Source of the DNA: Perognathus longimembris pacificus
Lineage: Eukaryota > Chordata > Mammalia > Rodentia > Heteromyidae
DNA: 64,000 nt
Assembly: GCF_023159225.1 (NCBI RefSeq)
Contig: NC_063181.1
Location: 13,041,606-13,105,605, forward strand
Direction: 5' to 3'
Position 1 is the first letter of the stretch; each line of letters opens with the position of its first letter. This document shows, one piece after another, positions 36,405-54,008 of this stretch. The position numbers were made by a program, and so were the translations under genes. Below the pieces are notes generated by a model. It did no database searches, was not told where the DNA came from, and saw nothing but the letters and a program-made list of their open reading frames with translations.

Positions 36405-37553
36405 TAATTGATTTTGTAAACAATGTAATCATTTTTGTTATGCTAAAGTAATAAAAAAAGCTTTGATTTATTAAAAACTACCCATGATGGATTCACATTG
36501 TTTTTCTTAGAGATTGAATGATCTCATGCATTTTTAAGGCCTGCTTTCTCTCTTAACAGGTAGTTATTTCTAAACATCTATTCCAAGGACAGTTATAAGC
36601 TATTGAACTATAAATTACTATTATTCAATGATTTTTTATTTAAGCATTTTTAACTTAGCACTGTAATTTATATTATATGAATTTATGAAGAGCTCAGGGT
36701 TTTCCCTGACATGAACTGAAACCACAGGAATTTATGTTATATCAAGTATAATTTCTGGAAAAAAAATTAGACAAATGAACTATTTCCAGGACAGTTTCAG
36801 TAGTTTCCTTGAGATTTTCTTCTTAAACTTGACTATGCTAAAGGCATATTCTTAAGAATATTTTCAGCAGTTGAAATGTAATTTCTTATTAAAAGCTGTG
36901 GCAGTTCGATGTGTGATAATTACCTCATTATAACTTTGTTTGTTTAAATTTAACATATATAAAAGTCAGTAAATTTACTTACCAAAATTCTGAAGTTTGA
37001 AATGGAAATTTTCTTTTAAGGTAGTATGCATTTTAAACATAAGCAAAGTAAAGCTATGTTCTTTTCTTATTCATGGACAATTAAGTTACAAGATTGAATC
37101 CCCTAGAGCTTTCTGTTAGTAACAATGTTAATTTTTAATTGATCCCTATGTATTTGGTTTTAATTATTTATTGAGGCACTGTTTTATGTTGGAGATAATG
37201 TCAAGAAAATTTTCTAAAATGGTGTGGGTTGTGTGCAGATATATGAATGGCTGTGAGTGACAAAAATAGTATCTATAAATTGGGAATTCTTCAGAAAAAA
37301 TAGTTTGGCAAATCAAAAGATATGACAAAAATTTAAATTAAGAAATGTTTCGAGGAAAAGGAGTAAAGTAGAATTGTTCCAGGCAGATATGGAATTCTAA
37401 GATTTCTAAGGTATTAACAATGTCACAATCATTTTCATCTACCCAATGTGGGTGCAGAATAAAGCATGAGAGACCAGTTGGTACTAACATGGGAAAGTTA
37501 GATTATAGAAAATCTAATCTCTACCTTTTCTCTACTTGCCTGTGGCTCGTTCT

Positions 37554-37554
37554 G

Positions 37555-37605
<51 letters not shown>

Positions 37606-37627
37606 GAAGGGGGAAGAGAGAAAAGGA

Positions 37628-37662
<35 letters not shown>
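37554..37662. repeat. Compound microsatellite (CTAT)n and (GA)n
   Basis: About twelve CTAT units (37554-37605), a short purine spacer, then about 15 GA units (37631-37662). Confidence 0.95.
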
Positions 37663-37664
<2 letters not shown>

Positions 37665-37948
37665 CAGAAAAGATTAGAAAAGATTACTGCAAAGCCATAG
37701 TTATGACAAGAACAGACAGACCTTGGCTTTGAATCTCTATGCAAATTAGATTATTGTGATAAGAAGAAAATTGCTATGAGAGTTGGATTAAAGTTAGAAT
37801 ATGCCTCCAAGAAAGGACCTTGTTATTTAAAAAAATTGATGTGTGATTTTCTCTAGTCTTCTTTATCACTGTGGCTCTTCCTTTCTTCTTGTAAAGAAAG
37901 GCTCATTTTCTTTTATTTCAACAGGCTATATCAATGTTTTTTAATCAG

Positions 37949-37972
37949 CAACAACAACAACAACAACAACAA
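37949..37972. repeat. (CAA)n microsatellite
   Basis: Eight CAA units. Confidence 0.9.
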
Positions 37973-38509
37973 AACTGTCACATACATTTAAGTAATCACT
38001 TATCATAATCATCTAAGTTTTGATGAAATTGTTTAATTTCCACTATCAGAAAGTTTTACGTAGTATTTTGTTTTAGTAAGAGGATCTGCTCCTATATTTT
38101 GTTCTCAAGTGAAGTCTTTTGGGACTAATAACTACCAAATCTGGTCCATAGGATTTGTTTGTTTGTTTGATCTTTTGGTGGTATATGCTGATATGAGTTT
38201 TAACAGCTGTTTCTATTAAAGAGCTACAGGCTGTAATTTTGACATATGTTTAAATCAGACATATCTGAGATATGTGGGATTCATTTGTCATTATACATTA
38301 CATATACATTATATTATGCATTATATATAGAAATTGTTTCAACTTTAAAATTATTTATTGTGCGGATTTATTCAAAGCTGGAGTAGAGCACTTTAGTCTG
38401 GGACCAGGCATCTGTAGTATGAGATGTTCTCCTCTGCCTCTGTACAAATAAGTATTTACTAAGTTCCATTGAATTATATTGTAAGTGTCACTCATCTCTT
38501 TTTCTATCT

Positions 38510-38835
38510 TTTGGTAGCACTGGGTAGTGGGGTCTCCTGCTTTCTAGAAAGGTGCTTTACCACCTAAGCCACTCCATGTACTCGTTTTGCTATGCCTAGG
38601 CATCGCTAGAATGTGAACCTCCTATTTTGCTTCTCTTTGTCAGTAGGATGGCAGGCACTTATCTTTGTGCCCAGTGTTTGTGCTTCATCGTTAGCTGGAA
38701 TAACAGGCACACATTACTGCATTCAGTCATTGGTCAAGGTGCGGTCTCCTGAATTGATTTTGGCCTGGACTGGCCTCAAACTGACCCACAATCTCTGCTT
38801 CCTAACCAGCTAGGCTTGAGCCACTGCCACTGGAA
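38510..38835 (-). mobile_element. Old composite SINE, ID-like plus 7SL-like
   Basis: A reversed tRNA-type part (GGTGCTTTACCACCTAAGCC), then 7SL-like parts ending TGGCCTGGACTGGCCTCAAA and GCTAGGCTTGAGCCACTGCC. Confidence 0.55.
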
Positions 38836-39294
38836 ATTCCACTACGACCTTTTGTAAATTACTGTGCTATGGTTATATGTGATAGAAATATGGTAGTGGG
38901 AAGAAGAAACTTAGCTATGTGAGTGGTGTACTAATTGCATGTTGAGCTCCAAAGGTGAAGGTGGAATTCCAGTACCTCACCTTATGTTGCAGTGTTTTAA
39001 AACACTTCCTTACATACATGAGATGACTTGAATCATCTTTGGCTGCTTCCACTGTGAAAATAGAGTCACAGAAGGATGAGGTTAATTAAAAGCAATTCTT
39101 TGGTTCTGGCACCTTGGTGTAGACCTACAATGTTTGTTTCTGTCTTTCCATTTTCAAGAAATAATGTTACTGTAAGGTATAAGTAGGCCATTGAACACTC
39201 TATTAAATAGGAAGATGTCCAGGAGTGAAAGTAACAGATGTGAACTCAAAAAAAAAGTCTGGAGCGTATTTTTCATCTAAAAAGGCTTTCAAGG

Positions 39295-39515
39295 TACAAG
39301 TCGGTGGCTCACACCTCTAATCTTAACTACTTAGGAAGCTGAGAGCTGGAGAATTGTGGTTCAAAGTTAGCTTAGGCTGAAAACATCTACACAAGACTCT
39401 TTCTACCAAATAGTAAGAGAAAAACAAGGCTACAGGTGTGGCTCAAATGGTAAAGTCATTTGAGCAAGTAGGCTGAGCAAGTATGATGCCCTCTGTTCAA
39501 AGCCCAGTAGAACCT
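39295..39515 (+). mobile_element. Old composite SINE, 7SL-like plus ID-like
   Basis: GGTGGCTCACACCTCTAATC, ACTACTTAGGAAGCTGAGAG (7SL-like) followed by CAGGTGTGGCTCAAATGGTA and GTTCAAAGCCC (tRNA-like). Confidence 0.65.
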
Positions 39516-39883
39516 TGTTTCAGTTTTACATGAAAGTATATTTACTGCTGCTATTTTATCTTTAGAGATCAAATCATGTAGCTAAATCCAGCAGACTTGT
39601 GTTTATACTAATATTGTGTTTATATATTTTTATAATACTTCTTAAATTCTAAAGCAAAAAGATAAGTTTACCGGCCTTGACAAATATAATCCTAAAGGAA
39701 GATGATCATCTCATTACATGAAGGCATTTGTATAATCATTTGTACAGTACTAACAAAAGCAATAGGATTTTAATGAAATAATCATTCAGAATTAATAAAA
39801 GAATATACTCAGAAATCAAACCCTGTTTTACAGAAATGAATGCATTGTTAAACCCAAGATGGCTCTTTCAGATTGATCTTGAA

Positions 39884-39910
39884 GATTTATTTATTTATTT
39901 ATTTATTTTT
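39884..39910. repeat. (TTTA)n tract
   Basis: About six TTTA units on the plus strand. Confidence 0.85.
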
Positions 39911-40050
39911 TGGGCATGGTATCTGAGGGCTGGCATGCCAACACAATTAGCGAGATAAATCATTTTGCAAAAACCAGATACAATATAGGAAGGAACACAG
40001 TCTTGCCTTTTCCATCACTTAAAAGGCTCCTTTGATTTGTTCGATCCTGA

Positions 40051-40194
<144 letters not shown>

Positions 40195-40335
40195 TAATCC
40201 CTTTCCTCCACATGACTCCTCACAAAACTGTACTTGACTTTAAAACTAGAACCACCTTCAAACATTGCTGTGTCATGGCAGGAACAAAGTAGAAAAACAG
40301 CAAGAGCCGCCACAGGCATACTTAAAGGACATTTT

Positions 40336-40338
<3 letters not shown>

Positions 40339-40381
<43 letters not shown>
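40339..40381. repeat. (GT)n microsatellite
   Basis: About 21 GT units, 175 bases downstream of exon 7. Confidence 0.95.
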
Positions 40382-40383
<2 letters not shown>

Positions 40384-40435
40384 CAAACCACCCACAGCCT
40401 TGTGCAGGCTAGGGAAACAACCTGCAAGGCATTTT

Positions 40436-40500
40436 AAAACATGTTTTGGGCTGAGAATATGGCCTAGTGGCAAGAGTGCTTGCCTCGTAAAAACATGTTT
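40436..40500 (+). mobile_element. 3'-truncated tailless IDL SINE with 11-bp direct repeats
   Basis: The 43-base core 40447-40489 is the first part of the IDL monomer, GGGCTGAGAATATGGCCTAG to CTTGCCTCGTA, ending in what corresponds to the anticodon loop of the tRNA ancestor. It lacks the rest of the IDL, the Geo half and an A-tail. AAAACATGTTT flanks it exactly (40436-40446 and 40490-40500). Confidence 0.85.
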
Positions 40501-40799
40501 GTTTGTTTTTCAGTTCCTACTAAATACATAAATTAAAAGCAATCATTAGAATAAAATGAATTAAGTATATCGTTTTTTATTCCTTATAATCAAGATCATA
40601 TAAAGCAGTTAGCTAATAATCAACTGGCAAAACAATAGCCCTTTGTGGTTGGCTACCTTGTCATATCATGCAAATTATGTTTCATATTGAGCATTTTCTT
40701 CTTCTTTTTGCAGTAAAACACTGGTGTGTTTCTCCTTTGATTGACTTGAATGGAAAAAAAAATGATCTTAGCGTTGTGGATTTCAATTTGGTGACTTAA

Positions 40800-43740
<2,941 letters not shown>

Positions 43741-43948
43741 GATTTCATGCCTGTATTTAGTGATGCTAGCATAACTAAAGCAAATTTGAAGACAACATCA
43801 AGAATTAAGGCTGGTTGTACTGTAAGATACCAGAAAAACATGATGAAGCCTCAGTGATTCAAAATCACTGTAACGTCAAAAGAGAATTCCAAATCAATTA
43901 ACTAGGCTAGAAACAGATCAGAGTTATGCCAGAGGAGGCAAAGGGGTT

Positions 43949-44098
43949 TTCATATATGCATATATGCATATATACATATATCAAAAGAAATACATATGTA
44001 TATGAACATTTATGCAAAAGAAAAATTGTATATTTACACACACATATATGTACTCACACATATTATATGTATATGTGCATACGTGTGTGTGTGTGTTT
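43949..44098. repeat. AT/GT-rich low-complexity patch
   Basis: Imperfect CATATATG-type repeats ending in a short (GT)n. Confidence 0.8.
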
Positions 44099-45374
44099 TC
44101 TACCTTTTGGTGGAAATTTACTATTATGTCAATACAAATAGATTTTCATTTGGTTATGTAATTTCAATGAAATCATTTACTTTCACTCTGTGACAAGAAA
44201 ATGCTGCACGAACCAACAATGATTATGTGATGTATGTTACATATCAAACTGACAAAGTTGCAATACAATAGTACCATGTGATCATTAATGTCTAAAGAGC
44301 CTATCTATAGGTTATTTTGTATTCTTTTTTGTATTTTCCAAAATATATCAACACGTTCAACCAGAAGTTTCTTGTATGTGCAAAGAAAGTTTTTATAGCA
44401 ATAAAAAGGAAACAAATTTAGAGCAAAATTAGAGAGCAATCTGATGTGAGAAGATGTCTACAACTGATGTGAAAATTAACAATGGATTAAAAACCAGACA
44501 TGAAATGGTCAAATATTTAAATTACATACATCAGAATTGGAAAGCTTAGAAGGATGTTTACCAAAATAATGTATTTTTTCTCCTTGGTGAGCTTATGAGC
44601 AGGTTTTATTTCTTCTTATTTCTTTGTTTTCCATAGTAGCATATTAGTATATGCAGGAGAAACAAATTTTAAAATATAGTGTTAATGTTTCAACCGTGTG
44701 AATGAACTGAATGCTGTAGATTTGAATATTTCAAAGAAAATTATAGTTAAAAATAAGGTTGTCAGTTCACACCTATGTCTTCCTAGGCCTGAGTGTTGGA
44801 TGGTCAGGAAAGATCCCTCTTGAATCTGCTTGTCACATTGCATGGTTCTTCTTAGGAGTGGTCAAGAATATTCAGCTAAGGAAGTAGCTGTATTGAGGTC
44901 ATAGAAAAATACACTACTGAATTCTCTATTCCTTAAAAGTAATTGTCTTTTGAATGAGAACAGATTGCTCATGTCATTTTTGTGAACATTTGTTTCTAAT
45001 CATTCACCCATGTTTTACATAGATGGGGCCAGTTTACTATATTGTGTTTATATTGCCAGAGGCACTATTTAAAAATTAACAATTGCTAGATCACATTTTG
45101 ATTCAATTGAAATAAATATATCTCTGAACTGGAAAATAAGTCATCGCTATCAAGAATCTCACATGCTTACAACTCAGAGTATAATTTCCAAACTCTGGAA
45201 ACACTAAAAAAAAGCAAGATGAAACTTGTCATGGTTATTTTGGACTTTTCAGATCTTGTTTAGACATCCAAGCATCACTGAGCATGAGAGCATTTTGCAT
45301 TAACAGGGAGGAGGGGAGAGCTTTAAGGTATAGGTAAGGGCAAAGAGAAATCCACGTGGGATTCCTTCCTTCCT

Positions 45375-45510
45375 TCCAAACTTATCTTTAAGTAGTTGTA
45401 CAAGAGAGTTTCAATTCAGCATATCACTTTATTACTACAACGCATCTTGATCACGTCACCACTTTTATCTTCTCCCTCCTGTTCCAACACCCCACATCTC
45501 CTTATGGAAA
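45375..45510 (-). mobile_element. L1 3'UTR-like segment, single unit
   Basis: TCTTTAAGTAGTTGTACAAG, CAACGCATCTTGATC and a C-rich block match one unit of the 43440-43740 family. Confidence 0.55.
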
Positions 45511-47472
45511 GTAGCATATTGTACCTTGATTATTGCTACAACAATAGACTCCAAGCTTTACTGAGGTTAAAATGGCCATGTAGTGAAGAATATATAGGAG
45601 AAATGTGAGGTTTATCATATAAAGCTATTTCATTATCCAGAGGAAAATTATGGGTAGCACTGATCTTGTAAAATCCTCAAGGAAGATTAAGATTTTAAGG
45701 ACATGGAATTGCACCATAGAACTTGGCAATTAACAAGATATGAGAGAGGGGTGGGGACTGTGGAAAATGGTAAGAAAATGTTCTGCTTTTTAACTGGTAA
45801 TGAAAAGGCAACATTTCAAAATAATAATGTAGATTTAAGCAGAAAGGTTGTATAGGACCTTGAATCTAGGTTCTGTTTTCCCTTCTGTTCCTTGGGGTTT
45901 TAAGTTCTTTATTGTAACATGTTGATTTTCTTATGGAACTAAAATTAAACTAGTGTTTCACATTTCCCAGGATGATTGGCTTAAGAAAATTGGATTAATA
46001 TTTTTGCTTATTTCATAGTTGTTTTCAGTTTACTTTGTGAAAGATGCCTGAATAGTGACCAGAAATCTAATCATGCCTGGGACTTTTATAGTATGTCTTA
46101 GGTTTTTTTTTTCTCCTACACATCATCTACTTAAATCTCTGTGATTTAAATCTGGTGAGATAAGCCTGATCTGATGGCTGCCAAGCTATAGGAAGAAGTT
46201 TCATCCAACATGAGAACACTTAAGTAAAATAACCAGCTGAGGAGCTAGAACTTCAACTAGAACTCAAGTCTTCTGACTCCCAATCAACAACAGCTTCTAG
46301 TTGTAGAAAAAAAAATAATGTTTTTCTTTGCAGTGTAATACAATTTCATGGCTAAATAAAACCTTGATGATACATTACTCCAAGCCTTGGCAAACTTTAA
46401 TGGAAAAAAGTATGTAATAAATATGTTTAGCCCTTATATATTATAAGATTTTGTCCCAAATACTTATTTCTAACAGTGCAATGCCAGAAGCCAACACAGA
46501 TACTATGATAAAAGAATGTGTACAATAAAACTTTATTTACAAAAAAAAAATAGGATGCAGGCAGAACTTGGTGATGGGCTTAGTTTAGTGTTTTATTCTG
46601 TATAAATCTTTATGAAAAATATTCTAGTCATTAGAAGGCGTTTATTAGACTTATTTAGACTTCTGGTTAGAACAATCAATTTTATGACACTGATTTTTTT
46701 TCTTATTTTAATCTCTCAAGAGTCATTTACTAATATCAGTCTAATTAGCAAGGATCTATCTTCCTAGTTAGCAGTTTTCTCAGGCATAAATGGTCTTCTA
46801 ATTGGCCCTTTTATGGTGTCAAGGAATTTGTTTAGGTAGTCAATAATGTCTTAACTGTGCTGACAAGAGATCATTGATTATATCTGTCTCTAGAGACTTG
46901 CAGCCATCCAGTCCCTTGAACTGTGATCTGCCTTCCTTCAAGATTCTTCACTCTGCAGCATTGTCAAACAAAAAGTACTTAATAAGCAAATCCAATTGCA
47001 AGTATATTGCTTTGTACGACTAAGACTCCTCTTCCTTGCCCTTTGCCCTAGCTTATGTTCCAAGGGAGCTATGATTAATTTTAAATCGATACTTCTATTT
47101 ACCTACTGCAGTAAAACATTTATTACAATTGTATTATGTAGTGCCTGTTTTATTGTTCTTTAAAAGATGTAATATGTTTCCATAAAATAGCATCTTCACA
47201 AATAACCAAGTATTTCCCAAGTGCTTTTAATTTGTAATTCAAGTAAGGATTGTGCTAGCAACATTAGTCAAAGGCCAGAACTTTATTTCTATAGTCAGAG
47301 CGATTTGATTTTAGAAAACCTATCTTTATTACATTTTCTACTTTAAGGATCTCTGTGTTTTATATTAGTGTCAGCCTGGTTTTGTTCCTCCACGGTGCTT
47401 GGTACTTAAATGGGGAGATTATAAACAAGATAGGAAACTTTTCTGCTCAGAATTATCCCACCCCTTTCCATC

Positions 47473-47477
<5 letters not shown>

Positions 47478-47517
<40 letters not shown>
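47478..47517. repeat. (TG)n microsatellite
   Basis: About 19 uninterrupted TG units. Confidence 0.95.
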
Positions 47518-47518
<1 letters not shown>

Positions 47519-48290
47519 CCAAGACTTCAAGTATTAACTGGTTATTAGCAATCTAGCTATATTGTTTTCAATGTTGGGTGACATTTGATGATACACATGT
47601 ATCCAACGTAGCTGTTTTTTTTTTTTTCCCCCAAATCCAGGAAGAAATTGAAACTATTTTGACATCATTATAAAATTCCACTTTGAGTCATAAAACAGAT
47701 CCTGATATGGGTTTTTTTTTGTCTCTTTATTCTAGGTTTTCCATTACTGTTACAATAAATAAGTTCTTATATGATTCTATGGAGCTAACCCTCCGCCAAT
47801 GGAGAGAATAGAAATGCAGAATGAAGCTTAGTGTCAGACCATGTGGTATACCCTCTTTCTACCAGGGTTGAAGAAAACACAAAATTAAATTAAAACAACA
47901 ACAACAACATGCTTTCTAAGTTATATCCTAGGAATAACTGATGTCTTGGAGGAGAAAATGTTTTAGGAAGTTGGTAGAAATAATTTACCAAATAAAATAT
48001 TTTCATAAGTGCTGAGAAAGATTGGAAAGACAGGAGCGATTAGGACGTTGGCCTCAGCTATTTGGGAACATTTTATGAATAGTTTTCTTAATTTGGAATA
48101 ATAAAATTAAGTCAATGAAAACACATGTACAAACTAGGAAGGTGAAAATAGTTTTTATAACATGCTGGATTATAAAATTTAAATAGCCTATTTTTAAAAT
48201 CATCCTCAATTTTTATATCTTAATAATAAAAAATTATACATTAAGCTGTATAGACAATTGGAACCTACCTTGTTGTTCAATTTTATCTTT

Positions 48291-48498
48291 TTTTTTTTTT
48301 TGGCCAGTCCTGGGCCTTGGACTCAGGGCCTGAGCACTGTCGCTGGCTTCCTTTTTGCTCAAGGCTAGCACTCTGCCACTTGAGCCACAGCGCCACTTCT
48401 GGCCGTTTTCTGTATATGTATGTGGTGTTGGGGACTCGAACCCAGGGCCTCATGTATACAAGGCAAGCTCTTTCGCCACTAGGCCATATCCCCAGCCC
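48291..48498 (-). mobile_element. IDL-Geo SINE with target duplication
   Basis: T-tail, GGCCAGTCCTGGGCC, intact Geo and IDL halves ending CCCAGCCC. TCAATTTTATCTTT is repeated exactly at 48277-48290 and 48499-48512. Confidence 0.95.
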
Positions 48499-48604
48499 TC
48501 AATTTTATCTTTGATCAGTGTGGTGCTTAGCTATAAATCTCCATGAGAAATATCCATAGTGATGTCATATCTTCAAATTGGAAAGGAAATATATTTTTTT
48601 GACA

Positions 48605-48825
48605 AATTTTTTTTTGTGTGTACCTGCACTGGGACTTGAACTTAGGGCCTTGTGCTTTCTTTTGACTTTTTTTGTTCAGGACTAGAAGTCTACCATTTGA
48701 GCTACACCTTCACTTCCAGCTTTCTGCTGGCTGATTGGAGATAAGAGTCTCATGGACTTTCCTGTCTGGGCTGGCTTTAAACCTCTATCCTTAGACTCAA
48801 ACTCCTGAGTAGCTAGGATTTTAAA
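48605..48825 (-). mobile_element. Old 7SL-Geo SINE
   Basis: GACTTGAACTTAGGGCCTTG, CCATTTGAGCTACACC, TTGGAGATAAGAGTCTCATG and CTCCTGAGTAGCTAGGATTT occur in the reversed order of the dimer. Confidence 0.75.
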
Positions 48826-49214
48826 TATTCACAATTTATTTTGATTTTAGGCAGAGTACATTTTAATTTCTGGAGATAAGGAAAGGTTACTTCCATCCTC
48901 AAGCAGCGTGGATATTTTAAGCAAAATAGAGTTAGAATGAGACTTTAAATATACACCATGGTTTCCAAATGAATTTTACTTCAAAAATGTCCATTTCTCA
49001 TGTTCAATGGTTTTATTTGGTAGAGAGGGTATAATCAAAAGAGTTAATGATTTGAAAAGTAAAGTCTTTTTAAAGACAATGAGAAAAAATCAACTTTCCT
49101 AAAATGGCTCTTAAATTATCTTTAGAAAATAAGAAACAATATTCTAAAATCAAAGTGAAGAATAAAGGGTCATGTTCAAGGTCTTCTAACTTGAAAGGTC
49201 TTTGAATATGCACA

Positions 49215-49277
49215 GACACACATGTATGTACGTATGTATATATGTATGTATGTATGTATGTATGTGTATATATATAT
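49215..49277. repeat. TATG-rich microsatellite
   Basis: Imperfect GTAC/GTAT units, five clean TATG units, then (TA)n. Confidence 0.9.
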
Positions 49278-49754
49278 CTTTGGATCTAGAGAAGAATACT
49301 AACATGTGCCTTTGATTATAGCCAGAAGAACAAATTCTGAGGCTGAGGCTGCATTTAAACATTTCAACACACACGATGATATTATGTTCTGGGAATATGG
49401 CTCATGGTAGTGATTTTTAACATAATTACAGATGTCTGACTAGTTGCCTTTGAAATAAATTATTTAAAAAAAAGGCACGCGTGGGAAACTTGAAATTCCT
49501 TCCAATCTAAATTAGATATATCTTAGGATGATTCAAAATAAACCATTTGAATAAATGTTTCTGTTTGTTCTACTCTTAGTCCATGTGAATTTCACAGAAA
49601 TGTTGGGTTCATGATCAAATAATTTCATGTGTCCCAGCCATTAACATGATGTTGTTTCTATTGCTCTTATTAAATCTGGAAGAGAATGTGAAAATGTGGT
49701 GTAAGGTATTTAAGAAGATCACTAGCACAGTATGAATGTAGAAAAAAGGATTAG

Positions 49755-50006
<252 letters not shown>

Positions 50007-50534
50007 TAAAGAATCATCTCACAATGAAAATGTGTGTGGTCAACAGTGAGCTCATAGTTAGGATCCTTTTGTCAAACCATATGAACATATTTAGGTGAAA
50101 TATGCAAATGACATGAGAGTTGGCTTAAAGTAGTTTAAACAGGAGGTTGGTAATCCAGTTCGAATGTAAAGACTGAGCAGATCCTTCTCCTGTGTTATGT
50201 TCAGCATAATTGCTTTCTGCAGTGTCGTCGGTATTTTCAATTCACAATTGTAGTTTTTATTTTTATGAAGCCAGAAAAATTGTGTGTGTGTACATATGTT
50301 GTCTTTTCAAAATCAATGGAGTATGAACTATTAGGTATCTTCCTAGAAGCTGCCTTTCTATGCCAAACATAGTTTTGCTTCTTAGAAAGTTTTTTTTTTT
50401 AAATTGTTGTTGTTTTGTATTGGCTTCTTTTTGGCTGAGAAGAGCCACTGTAGTGTGTAACATTATAGCTCAGACCTGGTATTCCCAGAAGTCACTGCTA
50501 GTAAGTAACTCATGGACCACACTGCTAACTTGCA

Positions 50535-50581
<47 letters not shown>
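50535..50581. repeat. (TTA)n microsatellite
   Basis: About 15 uninterrupted TTA units. Tyr- or Leu-rich open frames across it are artefacts. Confidence 0.95.
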
Positions 50582-50582
<1 letters not shown>

Positions 50583-51344
50583 GTCCTCTGTCTTACTCAG
50601 GGACAAGAGCTGCTACAAGTATGTACGTGTATTCTATGTGAATTTTTTTCTTGAGATTGTGATGTTTCCTTTATTTTTAGAAATGACTCTGCACAGTTGA
50701 GTTTTTGTACTATGCATATCTTCTTTCTTAGCATCGAAACCTAGATGAGTAGACATGGTTTTATTAAGAGGGATAGATAGGCACCTTATCAAGTCCAAGA
50801 GATCTGTAGAAAGGGGAAAAACGAAGCTAAAGAACTGAACTATTATGGAAAGACAGGTTGAGAAAAACATTGTCTTCTATAGTTCATTTCTCAGCCTGGA
50901 TACAGTCATTTGTTATACATGTATATGGATTCCAAAGAAAAACATCTCACTGAATTCATACAATGGAATTCTACAATTCTGGAAAAGTTCCTTTTGGAGA
51001 ATCTTCTGCTTTGCACAGTGTCAGTGGTCTGAGGGACCAGTCAGCATAGAACAGGAGGCAGACTAACTCAGGATGATGTGGTTTTCTTGTGAAAAGTTTC
51101 CCACACTATTTCTTATAAGATGGTGGTCTGCAAAGAACAGCACTCTTGATGACTGAATCAGATTCATCTGGAAAAATGTTAGAATTGACTACTTGTACGC
51201 TGTTGATGAAAATCCCTGCCTTTTGCTACATGCCTCTCTTCTGCTTATTGATTCAGGAAGATATTTCTTCACCCATTAGCTGATATTGCAGATTGGCTTT
51301 ATTCCAGTGAGCTATCTTTTATACAGATATTAAAACTGTGTAAG

Positions 51345-51634
51345 AAAAGCTGGGTGCCAGTGGCTCTACCTGTCATCCTAGCTACTCAGGAAGCTGAGAT
51401 CTGAGGATTTGGGTTTGAAGCCAGCCTGGGGAAGTCTGTAAGACTTTTATCTCCAAAAAATCTACAAAAACTGAAAGTGGAGCCAAGGATCAAAAAGTTA
51501 TGAAGGACAGTGTCCAGGACCAGCCCCCAAACCAGAGCGCGTGCGCGTACATACACCCCCCTCCACACCCCCCTCCCACACCACTACCACCACCACCACC
51601 ACCACCACCACCACAACAACAACAACAACAACAA
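51345..51634 (+). mobile_element. 7SL-Geo SINE, plus strand, with CCA/CAA tail
   Basis: GCTGGGTGCCAGTGGCTC, CCTAGCTACTCAGGAAGCTG, AAGACTTTTATCTCC and a short Geo remnant (GGACAGTGTCCAGGACC). A C-rich stretch and compound (CCA)n (51587-51615) and (CAA)n (51613-51634) follow. Confidence 0.75.
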
Positions 51635-52366
51635 AATCAAACTAGCATTTCAGCCACACAGAAATGTGGATAATAATGTAATATATCCAGAATCATTTCA
51701 TGTACTTTGTCATACCTCACCAGTTATCACATGAAAAATCAGAATTCGGACATAGGAAAGCATGAGCACATCTCTGTAGAAAGATGTGGGAGGGACAGAA
51801 GGAACAACATTCTTACATTCACTTTACTTTTACACTTACCAATAAATTCAGACCCAAGACTTGTGATACCACTTGTGACACTACCTGTACCCTCTCAGAT
51901 GATGGCCTTGTAGACCTCATAGAGCATGGGCAATAACACACTATCCCATTCTGTGGATGTACTATTTGACCTGGGTAGAGCAAGAGAGAGCTCCTCCTTG
52001 GGCTGAGAATGCATTCTACTCCCCCATTAATGACCAGATGGATGATTTGAACCAGCTCCTCAGGGTGACTCAGGTAGTTCTTTCTCTGCTTCTCATGGAG
52101 TTCCATAGTCCCATACCTGTGACCACTTATGAATATCTTTGTGACTTTACTTCGCCCCTCTAAGATGACATTGACATAGGTTGCTTAAGGCTATATACGT
52201 AGATATGAAGCAATTGCTTTGTTTCCTTCGTAAGTGAATATTAAGGCAAATATTAGTGTTGGCTCTACTGTCTAGGAATAAAAACAGGAGACAATCATTG
52301 GATCATTTGTGGTTGGTGTGGAATGCGAGTAGAGTACTGAGTTTCACTTAGGAGTTTCTTTCTTGA

Positions 52367-53862
<1,496 letters not shown>

Positions 53863-54008
53863 CGATCTGTGGAGGTGAGATACATAAAAATGAAGGGCAG
53901 ATCCAGTCTCCTAATTACCCCGATGACTACCGACCAATGAAAGAATGCGTGTGGAAAATAGCCGTGGCTCAGGGCTACCATGTCGGACTGAACTTCCAGG
54001 CCTTTGAG
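53863..54008 (+). CDS. TLL1: TLL1 exon 12: start of CUB2
   Basis: The last exon in the window has 146 bases, phase 1 to phase 0. It encodes [20 protein letters not shown], then [20 protein letters not shown] and GLNFQAFE, equivalent to human residues 460-508. The cysteines in ICGG and KECVW are the first disulfide pair of CUB2, and [12 protein letters not shown] is the canonical CUB opening. The acceptor is TGTTCTTCAG and the donor is TGAG|GTAAAG. The segment [16 protein letters not shown] differs at several positions from human (TVSESYHVGLTFQSFE) and mouse, so this strand pair is the most diverged part of the mature protein seen here. The next exon (IERHD...) was not found before the window end. 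Confidence 0.97.

Noticed and set aside
37554..37662. Regular short repeats that might suggest a CRISPR-like array
   Set aside because: Uninterrupted 4-base and 2-base units without spacers in a mammalian intron; a plain microsatellite.
50360..50641. Open frame with a long Tyr or Leu run
   Set aside because: It is created by the (TTA)n microsatellite.
51707..52163. Overlapping open frames on both strands in intron 10
   Set aside because: No family similarity; overlapping frames on both strands suggest local codon chance rather than a gene.
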